DNA of 64,000 nucleotides from Bifidobacterium eulemuris (GTDB lineage Bacteria > Actinomycetota > Actinomycetes > Actinomycetales > Bifidobacteriaceae): the NCBI RefSeq assembly GCF_014898155.1, contig NZ_CP062938.1:930001-994000 (forward strand), written 5' to 3'. Below, in pieces: positions 50,789-61,484 of this stretch. The notes under the pieces were generated by a model that saw nothing but the letters and a program-made list of their open reading frames with translations, searched no databases and had not been told where the DNA came from. Made by a program: the position numbers and the translations under genes. Every line of letters starts with the position of its first letter. Position 1 is the stretch's first letter.

Positions 50789-52387
50789 TCACTTCTTCAG
50801 AGCCTCGTCATACCACTTCTGGTACAACTCGTTGTTCTCATCGACACCGAGGCCCTTGAGGTTCTCGACGAAGGCGTTCCAGCTGGCGTCGTCGAGGCCG
50901 CCATCCTGAATCCAGCTTGCGGACTGGGTCAGAGCGGCGCTCATGATGTTGGCCACGTTGTTGGAGATGGTGGTGGAATCCTCGTCGCTCGGAACGATGG
51001 TGATCGGCAGGTAGTTGTCGCCCACGGCCGCGAGCTGATCGGCGTACACGGCATCGGTGTTCTTGAGCTTCTCGGCGCCGGTGTCGCCGTTAAGGGTCAC
51101 CTCATCGGAGATCCAGCCGGCGAAGCGGTCGGCCAGATACGGGGTCTTGGCATTGGCGTCCTGAGTGAAGTAGTCCGGATTGATCGTGTAGGTGTGGTCG
51201 CCGTCCTTGGTGATCCAATCGGAGTTGCCGTACTTGGCGAGGATGGAACCCTCTTCGGAATACATGGCATCGATGATCTTCAGCGCGGCGTCCTTGTTCT
51301 TCACCTCGGCGGACATTGCCACGCCGTAGTCTTCGAACGCACCGGCATCCTGCGAGTAGTCGGCCACCGCGGTCACACCCTCGGAGGAAGCGGGCCACGG
51401 GATGGCCTCATACTGGGCGGCGACCGCGGAGTCACCGGTGCCGAAGGCGTCCGTGGTGTTGGTGATGGCCAGGCCCACGGTGGCTACGCCGTTGTCACCC
51501 TGCAGAGAGGCGTAGTACTTGGAGGATTCCTGAGTCAGGGAGTCCTTCGGGGAATACCCCTTCTCGATTATGGTGTGCAGGAACTCGATGACCTCGCGGT
51601 ACTCGTCCTCGACCATGTAGTTGCCGATCTTGCCATCCTTGACGTACTGGCCATAACGGGAGGGGCTGTTGTTGAACTGGGTGGTGATGCCGGTGGAGTT
51701 GAGGAACAGGAAGGGGCTCCACCAACCCATGCCGGTCATATCGAGGTTGCGCATGGCGTACGGAATCTCATCGGCCTGGCCGTTGCCGTTCGGATCCTGG
51801 GTTTTGAAGGCCTCCATCACATCGAACAGCTCGTCCCAAGTGGTCGGCACCTGCAGCCCAAGCTTGTCGAGCCAGGTCTTGTTGATGAACAGGTGCTGAC
51901 CGGACGCCTTGTACTCCTGGCCGAAGTAACGCGGCAACGTGTACATCTTGCCGTCGGGCGTGGTGACCATGCCTTCGGCGTCGGGCTGCTCTTCGAGGAA
52001 CGCCTCGACGTTCGGCAGCTTGTCGAGTTCTTCTTTGAAGTCCGCGAAGTACTGGTACTTCTGCGCGTCCGCCGGATGATAGGCGCGGATGGACAGATCA
52101 TCCACCGAACCGGATGAGAGGGTGGCGGACTTCTGCTGGGCCCACTGGGTGTCATCCACCTGGTTCCACTCGATGGAGCAGTCGCACTCCGCCTCGAGGA
52201 ACTCGGTCAGATCGGTCATCGTGCTCATGTCCTGCTGCTGCGAGGTCTGCACCAGAATGCTGACGACTGGCTTGCCGTTCTCGTCGACGGCGGTGTCATC
52301 AGCGCCGCAACCGGCCAGTACCATCGACATCGCACCGACCGCCGCCAAAGCCGCCGCCGCCCGTTTTGCCACACCACGTCGTGCCAT
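50789..52387 (-). CDS. Extracellular sugar-binding lipoprotein
   Basis: Substrate-binding protein of 532 residues. The leader RRGVAKRAAAALAAVGAMSMVLAGC ends in a lipobox. The mature part matches the large solute-binding proteins that serve LplB/LplC-type permeases (LPRYFGQEYKASGQHLFINKTWLDKLG, DPNGNGQADEIPYAM). The Asp-rich DPNGNGQADE could bind calcium. The start is the ATG nine bases after AAAGGA; the ATG three codons earlier is too close to it. First gene of the operon, facing the LacI gene. Confidence 0.9.
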   Translation of the reverse strand: MARRGVAKRAAAALAAVGAMSMVLAGCGADDTAVDENGKPVVSILVQTSQQQDMSTMTDLTEFLEAECDCSIEWNQVDDTQWAQQKSATLSSGSVDDLSIRAYHPADAQKYQYFADFKEELDKLPNVEAFLEEQPDAEGMVTTPDGKMYTLPRYFGQEYKASGQHLFINKTWLDKLGLQVPTTWDELFDVMEAFKTQDPNGNGQADEIPYAMRNLDMTGMGWWSPFLFLNSTGITTQFNNSPSRYGQYVKDGKIGNYMVEDEYREVIEFLHTIIEKGYSPKDSLTQESSKYYASLQGDNGVATVGLAITNTTDAFGTGDSAVAAQYEAIPWPASSEGVTAVADYSQDAGAFEDYGVAMSAEVKNKDAALKIIDAMYSEEGSILAKYGNSDWITKDGDHTYTINPDYFTQDANAKTPYLADRFAGWISDEVTLNGDTGAEKLKNTDAVYADQLAAVGDNYLPITIVPSDEDSTTISNNVANIMSAALTQSASWIQDGGLDDASWNAFVENLKGLGVDENNELYQKWYDEALKK

Positions 52388-52743
52388 GTTCTTCATTCCT
52401 TTCCAAACAAGGGCGACAACCGACTGCACATCCACTACTTTGCGGGAAAACCGACTTTCAATTGTCTGTTTTGATGTTGCAGCAACGCTTGGTTATCGAT
52501 ATCTTTTGTGCGTTGAGATAGTTATACAACTAACGATAACCATACGTCAATCCGGCGTGTCTCCAGCGAGAGAAGACCTCGAAATGGCTCCATTTCTGCG
52601 TTTTCCTATATTTCAGCCATATCAAACGATGCAACACATCGCATTGATTGCTATAGTTAACGATATCTATATGTTTAACGATATCCATACGTACCTCTAT
52701 TGTGAGGTACAGAACGGATATCCCAATGAGCACAGGGGGCATC
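52388..52743. promoter_or_regulatory. Divergent promoter region with four operator-like repeats
   Basis: No gene is seen in these 356 bases. The motif TTAACGATAT/AACC recurs at about 52490-52503, 52528-52547, 52656-52671 and 52673-52690, in both orientations, two on each side. These are likely sites for the adjacent LacI protein. A small hairpin GTACCTC-N6-GAGGTAC at 52691-52710 lies before the lacI gene. Confidence 0.7.
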
Positions 52744-53811
52744 ATGGACATCGAAGCCACCGGACGAACCGTCACGCTCAAGGACGTCGCGCAGGAGGCC
52801 GGCGTCGCCACCATGACGGTGTCCAAAGCATTGCGCAACCAGCCGGGGGTCAAAACATCCACGCGCAACAGAATCCTGGCGGCGGCCAACAAACTCGGCT
52901 ATCGAGGCAACATCTCCGCCAGTGCGCTCAAATCCGGCAAAACCGGCATCATTCGTGTCATCGTCAATGAATTCGACGTGCCGTTCTACTCCAAGTTTCT
53001 GGAAATCATCACCACGGAGATCAGCGAGAAGGGCTACATCCCTTTCGTGCAGAAAACCCACTACTCCCCGATCACGCTTCAGGAATCCCTCGACAATAAC
53101 TTTCTGGCCGACAGCATGTCGGACGGAGACATCATCCACGCCTCCGGCTCCGATTTCGACCAGATCCGAGAGATGAGCCGACGACGCCCGACCATGCTGG
53201 TGGATTCCTGCACGCCCCAGCTCGTCACTTCCAGCGTGAACTGTCCGAACGAGGAAGGTATGCGCGCCAGCGTGCAGCATCTCATCGATCAGGGGTGCAC
53301 GCGCATCGGGCTGCTCAGCCGACTGCCATTCATGACCCCGACCGAACTCATGAACAGTCACATCGGTGTCGCGCCACCGCGCATGCGTGGCGCCCGCGCC
53401 GCCTTCCTGGAGAACGGCATGGAGTTCACCGCCGACAACGTGATTCCCATCGACGGCTTGGGTGAGGAACAAGCCATCGAGGCGGCCCACCGTCTCGCGA
53501 ACGAAGGCCTTCGCTTCGACGGCATCGCCTGCATGAACGATTCCTCCGCCATCGGCCTGATCCGAGGTCTCGCCGACCGGGGCATCAGCGTGCCGAAGGA
53601 CGTCAAGGTGATGGGCTTCGACGGCGTGCGCATGGGCGAATTCACCGTTCCCTCGCTCTCCACCATCGCCGTCGATATGGAACAGATGGCGAAGCTGCTG
53701 GTCGGCCAGCTCATCGAACAGATCGAGCATCCGAACGAGCAGATCACACCATCCAGAACCACCGTCGGATTCAACCTGCGCAAACGAGGTTCCACGGCCA
53801 TCGCGTCGTAA
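52744..53811 (+). CDS. LacI-family regulator of the glycan operon
   Basis: Regulator of 355 residues. The HTH is VTLKDVAQEAGVATMTVSKALRN with the hinge LGYRGNISASALKSG, followed by a periplasmic-binding-protein-like effector domain. AGGGGG stands four bases before the ATG; a start six codons earlier is possible. It is divergent from the binding lipoprotein gene and the operator repeats lie between them, so it should repress the glycan operon until its sugar appears. Confidence 0.9.
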   Translation: MDIEATGRTVTLKDVAQEAGVATMTVSKALRNQPGVKTSTRNRILAAANKLGYRGNISASALKSGKTGIIRVIVNEFDVPFYSKFLEIITTEISEKGYIPFVQKTHYSPITLQESLDNNFLADSMSDGDIIHASGSDFDQIREMSRRRPTMLVDSCTPQLVTSSVNCPNEEGMRASVQHLIDQGCTRIGLLSRLPFMTPTELMNSHIGVAPPRMRGARAAFLENGMEFTADNVIPIDGLGEEQAIEAAHRLANEGLRFDGIACMNDSSAIGLIRGLADRGISVPKDVKVMGFDGVRMGEFTVPSLSTIAVDMEQMAKLLVGQLIEQIEHPNEQITPSRTTVGFNLRKRGSTAIAS

Positions 53812-53863
53812 GAGCCCCATCCGATCGTCCAGACATCGTCTGGCGACCGCACCGTGCGCGGGA

Positions 53864-55231
53864 TTACAGCAGGGTGGCTGGGTTGAGTCGGGCGAGGTCG
53901 GCGGGGCCGAACACGTCGGAGGCGTGAAGATACAGGCGAGGGATGCGGCTGCGTAGGCAGGTGAAGATCTCGTAGCTGATGGTGTCGGCGGCGCGCGCCC
54001 AATCGTCGGCCGTCGGTTCGGCGAAGGCCTCGCCGCGCCCCGGCCCGAATAGTTCGACCGTGTCGCCCTCATGCACACCGAGTTCGGCGGCGGATCCGCG
54101 CAGGTCGAGGATGAACTGGTCCATGCACACGCGCCCCGAGACGCGGAACAGCCTGGGCCCGTCCGCGGTCATCACCCGCACCGGGCCGCCCGGCTTGTCT
54201 GTATGCTTCGCGCCGGCCATATCGAATCCGGAGGCGGAACGATGGATACCGTCGGCATATCCCAAGGGGACGATGGCGGTGGACGTGCGTTCGTCCGTCA
54301 GGTAGGTGCGCCCGTAGGAGATGCCATGCCCGGCGGCCACGTCTTTGACGGTGCCGAGCTGCGCCTGCAGGCTCATCGCGGGACGCAGCGCGTATTTGGC
54401 GGGCGTGCCCATGGCCGGGTCGGGCTCATAGCCGTACAGTCCGATGCCGGGACGCACGAGCTCGAAATGGATCTCCGGGCGGCTGAGCGTGGCGGCGGTA
54501 TTCGCCAGATGGCGGATCCGAGGCGCGAGTCCGGCGGCTTCCATACGCCGGGTGAAATCGTTGAACCGCTCGATCTGCCGCTCGGTGGATTCCACGAATT
54601 CGGGCACGTCGGGCGCGTCGGCCACGGCCAAGTGGCTCCACTGGCCCACGATATCGAGCGCGCCTTCATGCGCGAGCGGCGCCAGACGGGCGAGCGCTTC
54701 GTCGAAATTCTCCTCGGTGAAGCCGTTACGCCCGAACCCGGAGTCGACCTTCACATGCACGCGGGCCGGTTTGCCGACTTGGCGAGCGGCGCAGGACAGC
54801 CGGTCGAGACCGGCCAGCGAGCCGACCGACACGTCGATGTCGTTGGCGATGAGCTCGTCGAAAGGCACCTGCGCGCCGTTGTACATCCAAGTGAGCATGC
54901 GGCAACGGTCGGGGCCGATGCCCAGTTTGCGCAGCGTCAGTGCCTCATGCGCCTGCGCGGTGCCCAACCAGGTGGCGCCGCCGGCCAAGGCCGCCAGAGC
55001 GGTGGGCAGCAGGCCGTGCCCGTAGGCGTCGGCTTTCACCACACCCATCACCGCGGTGCCCGAATGCGTTCCGCCGACGACATCCACCAAATGGCGCATA
55101 TTGTCGCGTAGGGCGGCCAAATCGACGATGGCCTGCGCCGGATACCGACGTTTGGCCGCCTCGTAATTGGCCTTGCCCTGCTCGGACGAGAACGAGATTT
55201 CAGGTGCCGCGTTCAAACTCATACCCGCCAT
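53864..55231 (-). CDS. alr: Alanine racemase
   Basis: PLP-dependent enzyme of 455 residues supplying D-alanine for cell wall synthesis. The PLP Lys is in AVMGVVKADAYGHG, and the catalytic Tyr region is HGISYGRTYL. GRVCMDQFILDL is the usual C-terminal motif. It is longer than the common 370-390 residues because of an N-terminal extension of about 35 residues and a C-terminal tail. It converges with the LacI gene; CCAGAC-N3-GTCTGG at 53829-53843 may be a weak terminator between them. Confidence 0.95.
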   Translation of the reverse strand: MAGMSLNAAPEISFSSEQGKANYEAAKRRYPAQAIVDLAALRDNMRHLVDVVGGTHSGTAVMGVVKADAYGHGLLPTALAALAGGATWLGTAQAHEALTLRKLGIGPDRCRMLTWMYNGAQVPFDELIANDIDVSVGSLAGLDRLSCAARQVGKPARVHVKVDSGFGRNGFTEENFDEALARLAPLAHEGALDIVGQWSHLAVADAPDVPEFVESTERQIERFNDFTRRMEAAGLAPRIRHLANTAATLSRPEIHFELVRPGIGLYGYEPDPAMGTPAKYALRPAMSLQAQLGTVKDVAAGHGISYGRTYLTDERTSTAIVPLGYADGIHRSASGFDMAGAKHTDKPGGPVRVMTADGPRLFRVSGRVCMDQFILDLRGSAAELGVHEGDTVELFGPGRGEAFAEPTADDWARAADTISYEIFTCLRSRIPRLYLHASDVFGPADLARLNPATLL

Positions 55232-55449
55232 TGTGTCTCGCGCATGTGACGAATCGTCGGAGAACCCACCGGCGTTTCCCCAACGGGGCGCGTTCCCACG
55301 CCGTCAGACCGAACGGAGCGCGGATAGAGCACCGTATCATGTTGTGGGCAAAAATACGGTCATGTCACCCCACCTTTTATCATGGTGCCTCGGTCGCTGC
55401 TTCACGCAGTTCGCATCCGAATCCGCATGAATCCAAATGAGAGAAGATC

Positions 55450-56868
55450 ATGGACCTGTTTCGTAAGAAAACCGTGGACCAACTGACGGCGGAATCCACG
55501 CCGCTCAAGCGCACCATGCGCACATTCGACCTGACGATGCTGGGCATCGGCGCGATCATCGGCACCGGCATCTTCGTGCTCACCGGCAAGGGCGCGCTCA
55601 CCGCGGGCCCGGCGCTGTCGGTGTCGTTCCTGCTGGCGGCAGTCTGCTGCGGCTTCGCCGGCCTGTGCTACGCCGAATTCGCCTCGATGGCACCCGTCTC
55701 CGGCTCGGCCTACTCCTACGCCTATCTGGCGTTCGGCGAACTCATCGCCTTTATGATCGGCTGGGACCTGATCCTGGAATAAGCCCTGCAGGCGGCCACC
55801 GTCTCCGCCGGCTGGTCGGGATACTTCAACAAACTGTTGGAGGGATTCGGCCTGCATCTGCCGGTCGAATTAACCGCCGCATACGGCACCACGGAGGGCG
55901 TGACCACCTACTTCAACCTGCCGGGCTTCGTGATCGTGCTGGTCATCACCTGGGTGCTGTCCATCGGCATCAACCAGACGAAACGCACCAACGACGTCAT
56001 GGTGCTGATCAAGCTCGCGATCATCGTGCTGTTCATCGTGTGCACCGTCTGGTATGTGAATCCCGACAATTGGAAGCCCTTCTCCCCCTACGGCATCTAC
56101 ACCTTCCAGCCCGGCTCCACCCAGCCGATGGGCATCGTGCCGGCCGCCTCGATCGTGTTCTTCAGCTTCATCGGCTTCGACGCGGTCAGCTCCTCCGCCG
56201 AGGAGACCGTCAACCCGAACAAGACGCTGCCGCGCGGCATCCTGCTCTCGCTGGCCGTGTCCACCGTGCTGTATGTGATCATGACGCTGATCATGACCGG
56301 CATCGTGCCCTACCAGGAGTTCGCGAACTTCATCGACGCGCCGGTCGCCGGCGTGATCCTCGCCACCGGCCTCAACTGGCTGGCGTTCATCGTGAACCTC
56401 GGCGCGCTGGTGGGCATGACCACGGTGATGCTCGTGCAGCTGTACGGCCAGAGCCGCATCTGCTATGCGATGAGCCGCGACGGCCTGTTCCCCAAGCTTT
56501 TCGGCGAGGTGCATCCCAAGCACCGCACGCCCTTCAAGGGCACGTGGTTCTTCGGACTGCTCACCGCGTTCGCGGGCGGCTTCATCAACATCAACATCCT
56601 GTTCGAGCTGGTGAACATCGGCACGCTGAGCGCGTTCATCATCGTCTCGGCGGGCGTTCTGTGGATGCGCCGCACCCAGCCGGACGCGCACCGCGGCTTC
56701 AAGGCACCGGGCGTGCCGTTCACGCCGATCGTCTCGATTGTGTTCTGCCTCATTCTGATCGCCGGACTCAATTGGGAGACCTGGGTGCGTTTCGCCGTAT
56801 GGTTCGCGCTGGGTTTGGTGGTGTATTTCGCCTACAGCCGCAAGCGCTCCAAGCTCAATAAGCAATAG
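55450..56868 (+). pseudogene. APC-family amino acid permease gene with an in-frame stop
   Basis: The frame is open for 110 codons, stops at TAA (55780-55782), and then continues in the same frame to 56868. Read through, it gives about 472 residues with 12 helices. Family motifs include TMLGIGAIIGTGIFVLTGKGA, CYAEFASMAPVSGSAYSYAYL and SFIGFDAVSSSAEETVNP. The residue at the stop should be Tyr (LILEYALQAA in relatives), so one base change of TAC or TAT explains it. Either the gene is inactive or the base is miscalled. AGAGAAGATC precedes the ATG. Confidence 0.85.
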
Positions 56869-56887
56869 CCCGACCCATTCCACGAAG

Positions 56888-56920
56888 AAGCCGCCCGCTC
56901 CACCAAGAGACGGGCGGCTT
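56888..56920. terminator. Bidirectional terminator between the APC and gntP genes
   Basis: AAGCCGCCCG, a 13-base loop and CGGGCGGCTT form a 10-base GC-rich stem between two converging genes. Confidence 0.75.
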
Positions 56921-56940
56921 TCGTATGCGCCGACGGGCGG

Positions 56941-58275
56941 TCACACCACCATCGACAGGGCGAGTACGGAGGCCAAGCCGGTCAACGAGAGCACCGAGGT
57001 GAGCGTGGTCCACGACATCAGCGTCTCCTTAAGCGACAGACCGAAATACTCCTTGACCATCCAGAATCCGGCGTCGTTCACATGGTCGGCGAATACGGAG
57101 CCCGCACCCACGGCAAGCACCATCAGCGCCGGGTTGACGCCGGTGGCGGCGACCAGCGGGGCGACCAGTCCGGCCGCGGTGAGCGCGGAGACCGTGGCCG
57201 AGCCGAGGCACACGCGCAGTACGGCGGCGACCAGCCAGGCGGCCAACAGCGGGGGCATGTTGATATTGGTGAACAGCGTGGAGATGAAGTCGGCGATGCC
57301 GCCCTCGGTGAGCACCTGCTTGAAGGCGCCGCCACCGCCGATGATCAGCAGCATCATGGCCACCTGTTTGACCGATTCGACCATGGAGTCGCCGATTTGC
57401 GCCATGCTCAGCTTGCGGCACACACCCATGGTGAACACGGCCACGATCAGCGAGATCAGCATGGCGATGTCCGGAGCGCCGACGAACTGGATGGCCTCGT
57501 TGACCAGGCTCCCCTCGGGCAGCACGAACGAGAACACCGTGGCGAGGGCGATGAGGATGACCGGCATCATCGAGGTCAGCACGCTGATGCCGAAGCCCGG
57601 CGTCTCGTCGTCGTTGAATTCCTTGACATCGCCGAGCACGGCCACGTCGATGTCCTTGCGGTACAGGCTCGGCCTGATGCGGTGCAGCACCATGTTGAAC
57701 AGCGGACCGCACACGATCACCGTCGGAATGGATACGATGACGCCGTAGATCAGCACCTGCCCCATGCTCGCGCCCAGCGTTTCGGTGATGGCGGTGGGCG
57801 CGGGATGCGGCGGCAGGAACGCGTGGGTGACGTTGAGCGTGGCGGCCATCGGAATGCCCAGATACATCAGCGGCATATCCAGCTCGCGGGCGATGACGAA
57901 GATGATCGGCAGCAGCACGACCAGACCGACTTCGAAGAACAGCGCCAGTCCGACGATGAACGAGGCGAGCACCACGGCGATCTGGATGCGGGTGCGGCCG
58001 AATTTGCGGATCAGTGTGGTGGCGATGCGGTGGCCGCCGCCGCAGTCGGCGACGAGTTTGCCGAGCATGGAGCCGAATCCGAAGATCACGGCGAGATGAC
58101 CCAGCTGGCCGCCGATGCCCGTCTCGATGACGGTGGGGATGTCGGTGGTGGGGATGCCCAGCGCCAACGCGGCCAGAATCGACGTGATGATCAGCGCGAC
58201 GAAGGTGTTGAGCTTGAGTTTGACGATGAGGAAGATCAGCACCGCGACGGCGCAGGCGACGATAACCAATGGCAT
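56941..58275 (-). CDS. gntP: GntP-family gluconate:H+ symporter
   Basis: Permease of 444 residues with 12-14 helices. LPPHPAPTAITETLGASMG, FEVGLVVLLPIIFVIARE and DHVNDAGFWMVKEYFGLSLKETLMSW are family signatures. It follows the SDR gene after a 30-base gap and forms an operon with it. Gluconate or another aldonate is the expected substrate. A second, frameshifted member lies at 61485-62815. Confidence 0.92.
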   Translation of the reverse strand: MPLVIVACAVAVLIFLIVKLKLNTFVALIITSILAALALGIPTTDIPTVIETGIGGQLGHLAVIFGFGSMLGKLVADCGGGHRIATTLIRKFGRTRIQIAVVLASFIVGLALFFEVGLVVLLPIIFVIARELDMPLMYLGIPMAATLNVTHAFLPPHPAPTAITETLGASMGQVLIYGVIVSIPTVIVCGPLFNMVLHRIRPSLYRKDIDVAVLGDVKEFNDDETPGFGISVLTSMMPVILIALATVFSFVLPEGSLVNEAIQFVGAPDIAMLISLIVAVFTMGVCRKLSMAQIGDSMVESVKQVAMMLLIIGGGGAFKQVLTEGGIADFISTLFTNINMPPLLAAWLVAAVLRVCLGSATVSALTAAGLVAPLVAATGVNPALMVLAVGAGSVFADHVNDAGFWMVKEYFGLSLKETLMSWTTLTSVLSLTGLASVLALSMVV

Positions 58276-58305
58276 GATGTGACCTCTTTCGATCCGAACG
58301 ACGGT

Positions 58306-59079
58306 CTAGCGCAGCAGATAGCCGCCGTCGACCGGCAGCATCACGCCGTTGATATAGTCGGAGGCCGACGAGCACAGGAACACCATCGCGCCCATCAGCT
58401 CGTGGGGCTCTCCCCAATGGCCGGCGGGGATGTGCTCGCGGATCTCCACGCTGCGCACCGGATCCTCCTGCAACGCCTTGGTCATGGGCGTGTTGATATA
58501 GCCGGGTGCCAGCGCGTTGACCTGGATGTTATGGGGCGCCAGCGCGTCGGCGTAGGCGCGGGTCAGGCCCATCACCGCATGCTTGCTCGCCGCGTACGGG
58601 AAGATGAACTTGCCGGCGCGGTAGGACTGCATGGAGCCGATATTGACGATTTTGCCGCTGCCCTGCTCGATCATGACCTTGGCCACCTCGTGCGAGAGGT
58701 AGTACAGCGCGTTGAGGTTCAGTTCGATGACGGCCTGCCAGTCGGAGTCGGGAAAGTCCACCAGCTCGTGGCGGCGCTGCATGCCGGCGTTGTTGATGAG
58801 CACGTCGATGCGCCCGAATTCCGTCATCGCCCGTTCCGTGATCTTCTTGGCGGCACCGGGTTCGGTGATGTCCTGTAGCATGAACACGGCCTTGCGTCCG
58901 TTGGCCTCGACCGCCGCGCGGGTCTCGTCCCAGCCCTGCCGGTCGTAGGAGACGATGAACACGTCGGCGCCGACCTTGCTCACCGCCTGCGTGTAGTACT
59001 GCCCCAGTCCGCTGGCGCCGCCGGTGATCAGCACCACTTTGTCGGTCAGGTCGAAGCTGGCGATCGAGAACTGTTCCAT
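58306..59079 (-). CDS. SDR dehydrogenase (gluconate 5-dehydrogenase-like)
   Basis: Classical SDR of 257 residues. It has the cofactor motif ITGGASGLGQYY, INNAG, Ser in NIGSMQSY and the catalytic YAASK. The C-terminal DYINGVMLPVDGGYL is typical of KduD/Ga5DH-type sugar acid dehydrogenases. With gntP behind it, interconversion of gluconate and a keto-gluconate is likely. AAAGGAGAG precedes the start. It is divergent from a LacI regulator. Confidence 0.85.
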   Translation of the reverse strand: MEQFSIASFDLTDKVVLITGGASGLGQYYTQAVSKVGADVFIVSYDRQGWDETRAAVEANGRKAVFMLQDITEPGAAKKITERAMTEFGRIDVLINNAGMQRRHELVDFPDSDWQAVIELNLNALYYLSHEVAKVMIEQGSGKIVNIGSMQSYRAGKFIFPYAASKHAVMGLTRAYADALAPHNIQVNALAPGYINTPMTKALQEDPVRSVEIREHIPAGHWGEPHELMGAMVFLCSSASDYINGVMLPVDGGYLLR

Positions 59080-59181
59080 AATCTCTCCTTTGGGTGTTTG
59101 CCGGGTGCGCCCCGACAATGGGTGGCGTCGCGCCGGATATGGACGCACTTCGTTGGCGTCCGTTGGTCTCAGTCTATTTTG

Positions 59182-59272
59182 TTGGTGTATCGATTTCCCA
59201 ATCTGACACAACTTTGTTTTCTGAATTATATTCAAAATTGGTGTATCGATACCATTAAAAAGTACTCTTTTT
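59182..59272. promoter_or_regulatory. Operator sites between the SDR and LacI genes
   Basis: TTGGTGTATCGAT occurs at 59182 (half site continuing TTCCCAA) and at 59238 as the fuller dyad TTGGTGTATCGATACCATT. AAAAAGTACTCTTTTT follows at 59257-59272. The first two should be LacI (GntR-like) operators; the third recurs before the right-hand regulator gene. Confidence 0.7.
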
Positions 59273-59336
59273 GCCCGCGCTTGTCAACGCGTGTCGCGAA
59301 GATGGTGTCGCGAACGATTTTTCCCGGAGGTGGAGC

Positions 59337-60347
59337 ATGGCCAAAGCGACGATCGCCGACATCGCACGCGAGGCGGGAGTCTCGGTCACCACGGTGTCGC
59401 GTTTCATCAACGGCAACTTCGGCAAAATGCGCCCCGAAACGCGCCAGCGCATCGAACAGACGGTGGCCCGCCTCGACTACCGCCCCAGCGCGTCCGCGAG
59501 ACGCATGCGCCAACAGCGCACCCATGTGGTGGGCGTCATCGTCGGCGACATCTCCAACGTATTCTCCTCGCTGCTGTTCAAAGGCATCTACACGCAGCTG
59601 CAACCGGCCGGCTACGACGTGATGCTGATGAACTCCAACAATTCCGTCGACGAGGAGCGCGACGAGATCAGCCGGTTGCTCTCACAGGAGGTCGACGGCC
59701 TTATCATCCAGCCGGACTGCAAGCGGTTCTCCGCATACTCCCCCATCGTCTCGGCCACGATCCCACTGGTGATGGTGGACCGCGAACCCGACGACCAGCC
59801 CGGCGACATCGCCAAAGTGACCGTCGACAACCACGGATCCTGCCGCGCGCTGGCCGGGTTGCTGGCCGAACACGGCTACGAGAACGTGGTGGCGCTGAGC
59901 AACATCCGCAGCGAGATCTCCGCGCAGATGCCGCGTCTTGAAGGACTTAGGGCAGGCTGCGACGAGCACGGCATGCTGATGATTCCCGTGGAGGCCAACG
60001 GCCATGACACGCAATGGCTCACCCAGGAACTGCGCGCGCTCACCGGGCGGCTGGCCGGCCGGACCGCGCTGGTCTCGCTGATGGGCCCCATGCTGTTCGA
60101 CACGCTGGAGGCATTGCGCGAGCTGGGATTGCGTTTCCCCGAGGACGTGGGTGTGGTGAGTTTCGATGATTGGCGATGGTCGCAGTACGTAAGGCAAGGC
60201 ATCCATCTGCTGGAACAGGATCCCCAACGCATGGGGCAGGAGGCCGCGGCCAATCTGCTCGAGCAGATGAACGCCGACGCGGATCCCTACGCCTTCGCCA
60301 AGCAGACCACCCTGCCCGTCGCCGAAATCCCCGCCCCATCGATCTGA
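59337..60347 (+). CDS. LacI-family regulator of the gluconate locus
   Basis: Regulator of 336 residues, related in plan to GntR of E. coli. The HTH is TIADIAREAGVSVTTVSRFINGNFGKM, the hinge YRPSASARRMRQQ, then an effector domain (VVGVIVGDISNVFSSLLFKGI). GGAGGTGGAGC precedes the ATG. It is divergent from the SDR-gntP operon with two TTGGTGTATCGAT sites in between. Confidence 0.9.
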   Translation: MAKATIADIAREAGVSVTTVSRFINGNFGKMRPETRQRIEQTVARLDYRPSASARRMRQQRTHVVGVIVGDISNVFSSLLFKGIYTQLQPAGYDVMLMNSNNSVDEERDEISRLLSQEVDGLIIQPDCKRFSAYSPIVSATIPLVMVDREPDDQPGDIAKVTVDNHGSCRALAGLLAEHGYENVVALSNIRSEISAQMPRLEGLRAGCDEHGMLMIPVEANGHDTQWLTQELRALTGRLAGRTALVSLMGPMLFDTLEALRELGLRFPEDVGVVSFDDWRWSQYVRQGIHLLEQDPQRMGQEAAANLLEQMNADADPYAFAKQTTLPVAEIPAPSI

Positions 60348-60371
60348 AGCGACCGGGCGGACATACGCAAA

Positions 60372-60408
60372 CGCCCGTCGCCTTACGCGATGCGCAAGGC
60401 GACGGGCG
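60372..60408. terminator. Bidirectional terminator between the lacI and gnd genes
   Basis: A perfect 13-base stem (CGCCCGTCGCCTT and its complement) with an 11-base loop lies between converging genes. Confidence 0.8.
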
Positions 60409-60455
60409 GGAGACTTCCCCATGCATCGGCCCTGACGGCCGAGCATACGGCGGAA

Positions 60456-61349
<894 letters not shown>

Positions 61350-61399
61350 GATGTGCTTCTTTCTCTTGAGGGTTTGCGATATATGTTGGTTTGATTGTT

Positions 61400-61441
61400 G
61401 ATTGCCGACTGTGGATTGCTGACTGTCGATAGCCGATAGAT
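61400..61441. repeat. Degenerate 14-base tandem repeat
   Basis: GATTGCCGACTGTG, GATTGCTGACTGTC and GATAGCCGATAGAT follow each other directly in the spacer before gnd. Confidence 0.55.
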
Positions 61442-61457
61442 AGCCGCCACCGACGTC

Positions 61458-61481
61458 GGGCGGGCGGCGTGCGGCCCGCCC
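61458..61481 (-). terminator. GC-rich hairpin after the second gntP
   Basis: GGGCGGGC and GCCCGCCC pair around an 8-base loop a few bases after the stop of the frameshifted gntP copy, before the gnd promoter. Confidence 0.6.
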
Positions 61482-61484
61482 GCG

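Noticed and set aside
55783..56868. Stop codon readthrough or selenocysteine-type recoding in the APC permease
   Set aside because: The codon is TAA, not TGA or TAG, and no recoding structure is apparent; a mutation or base error is simpler.
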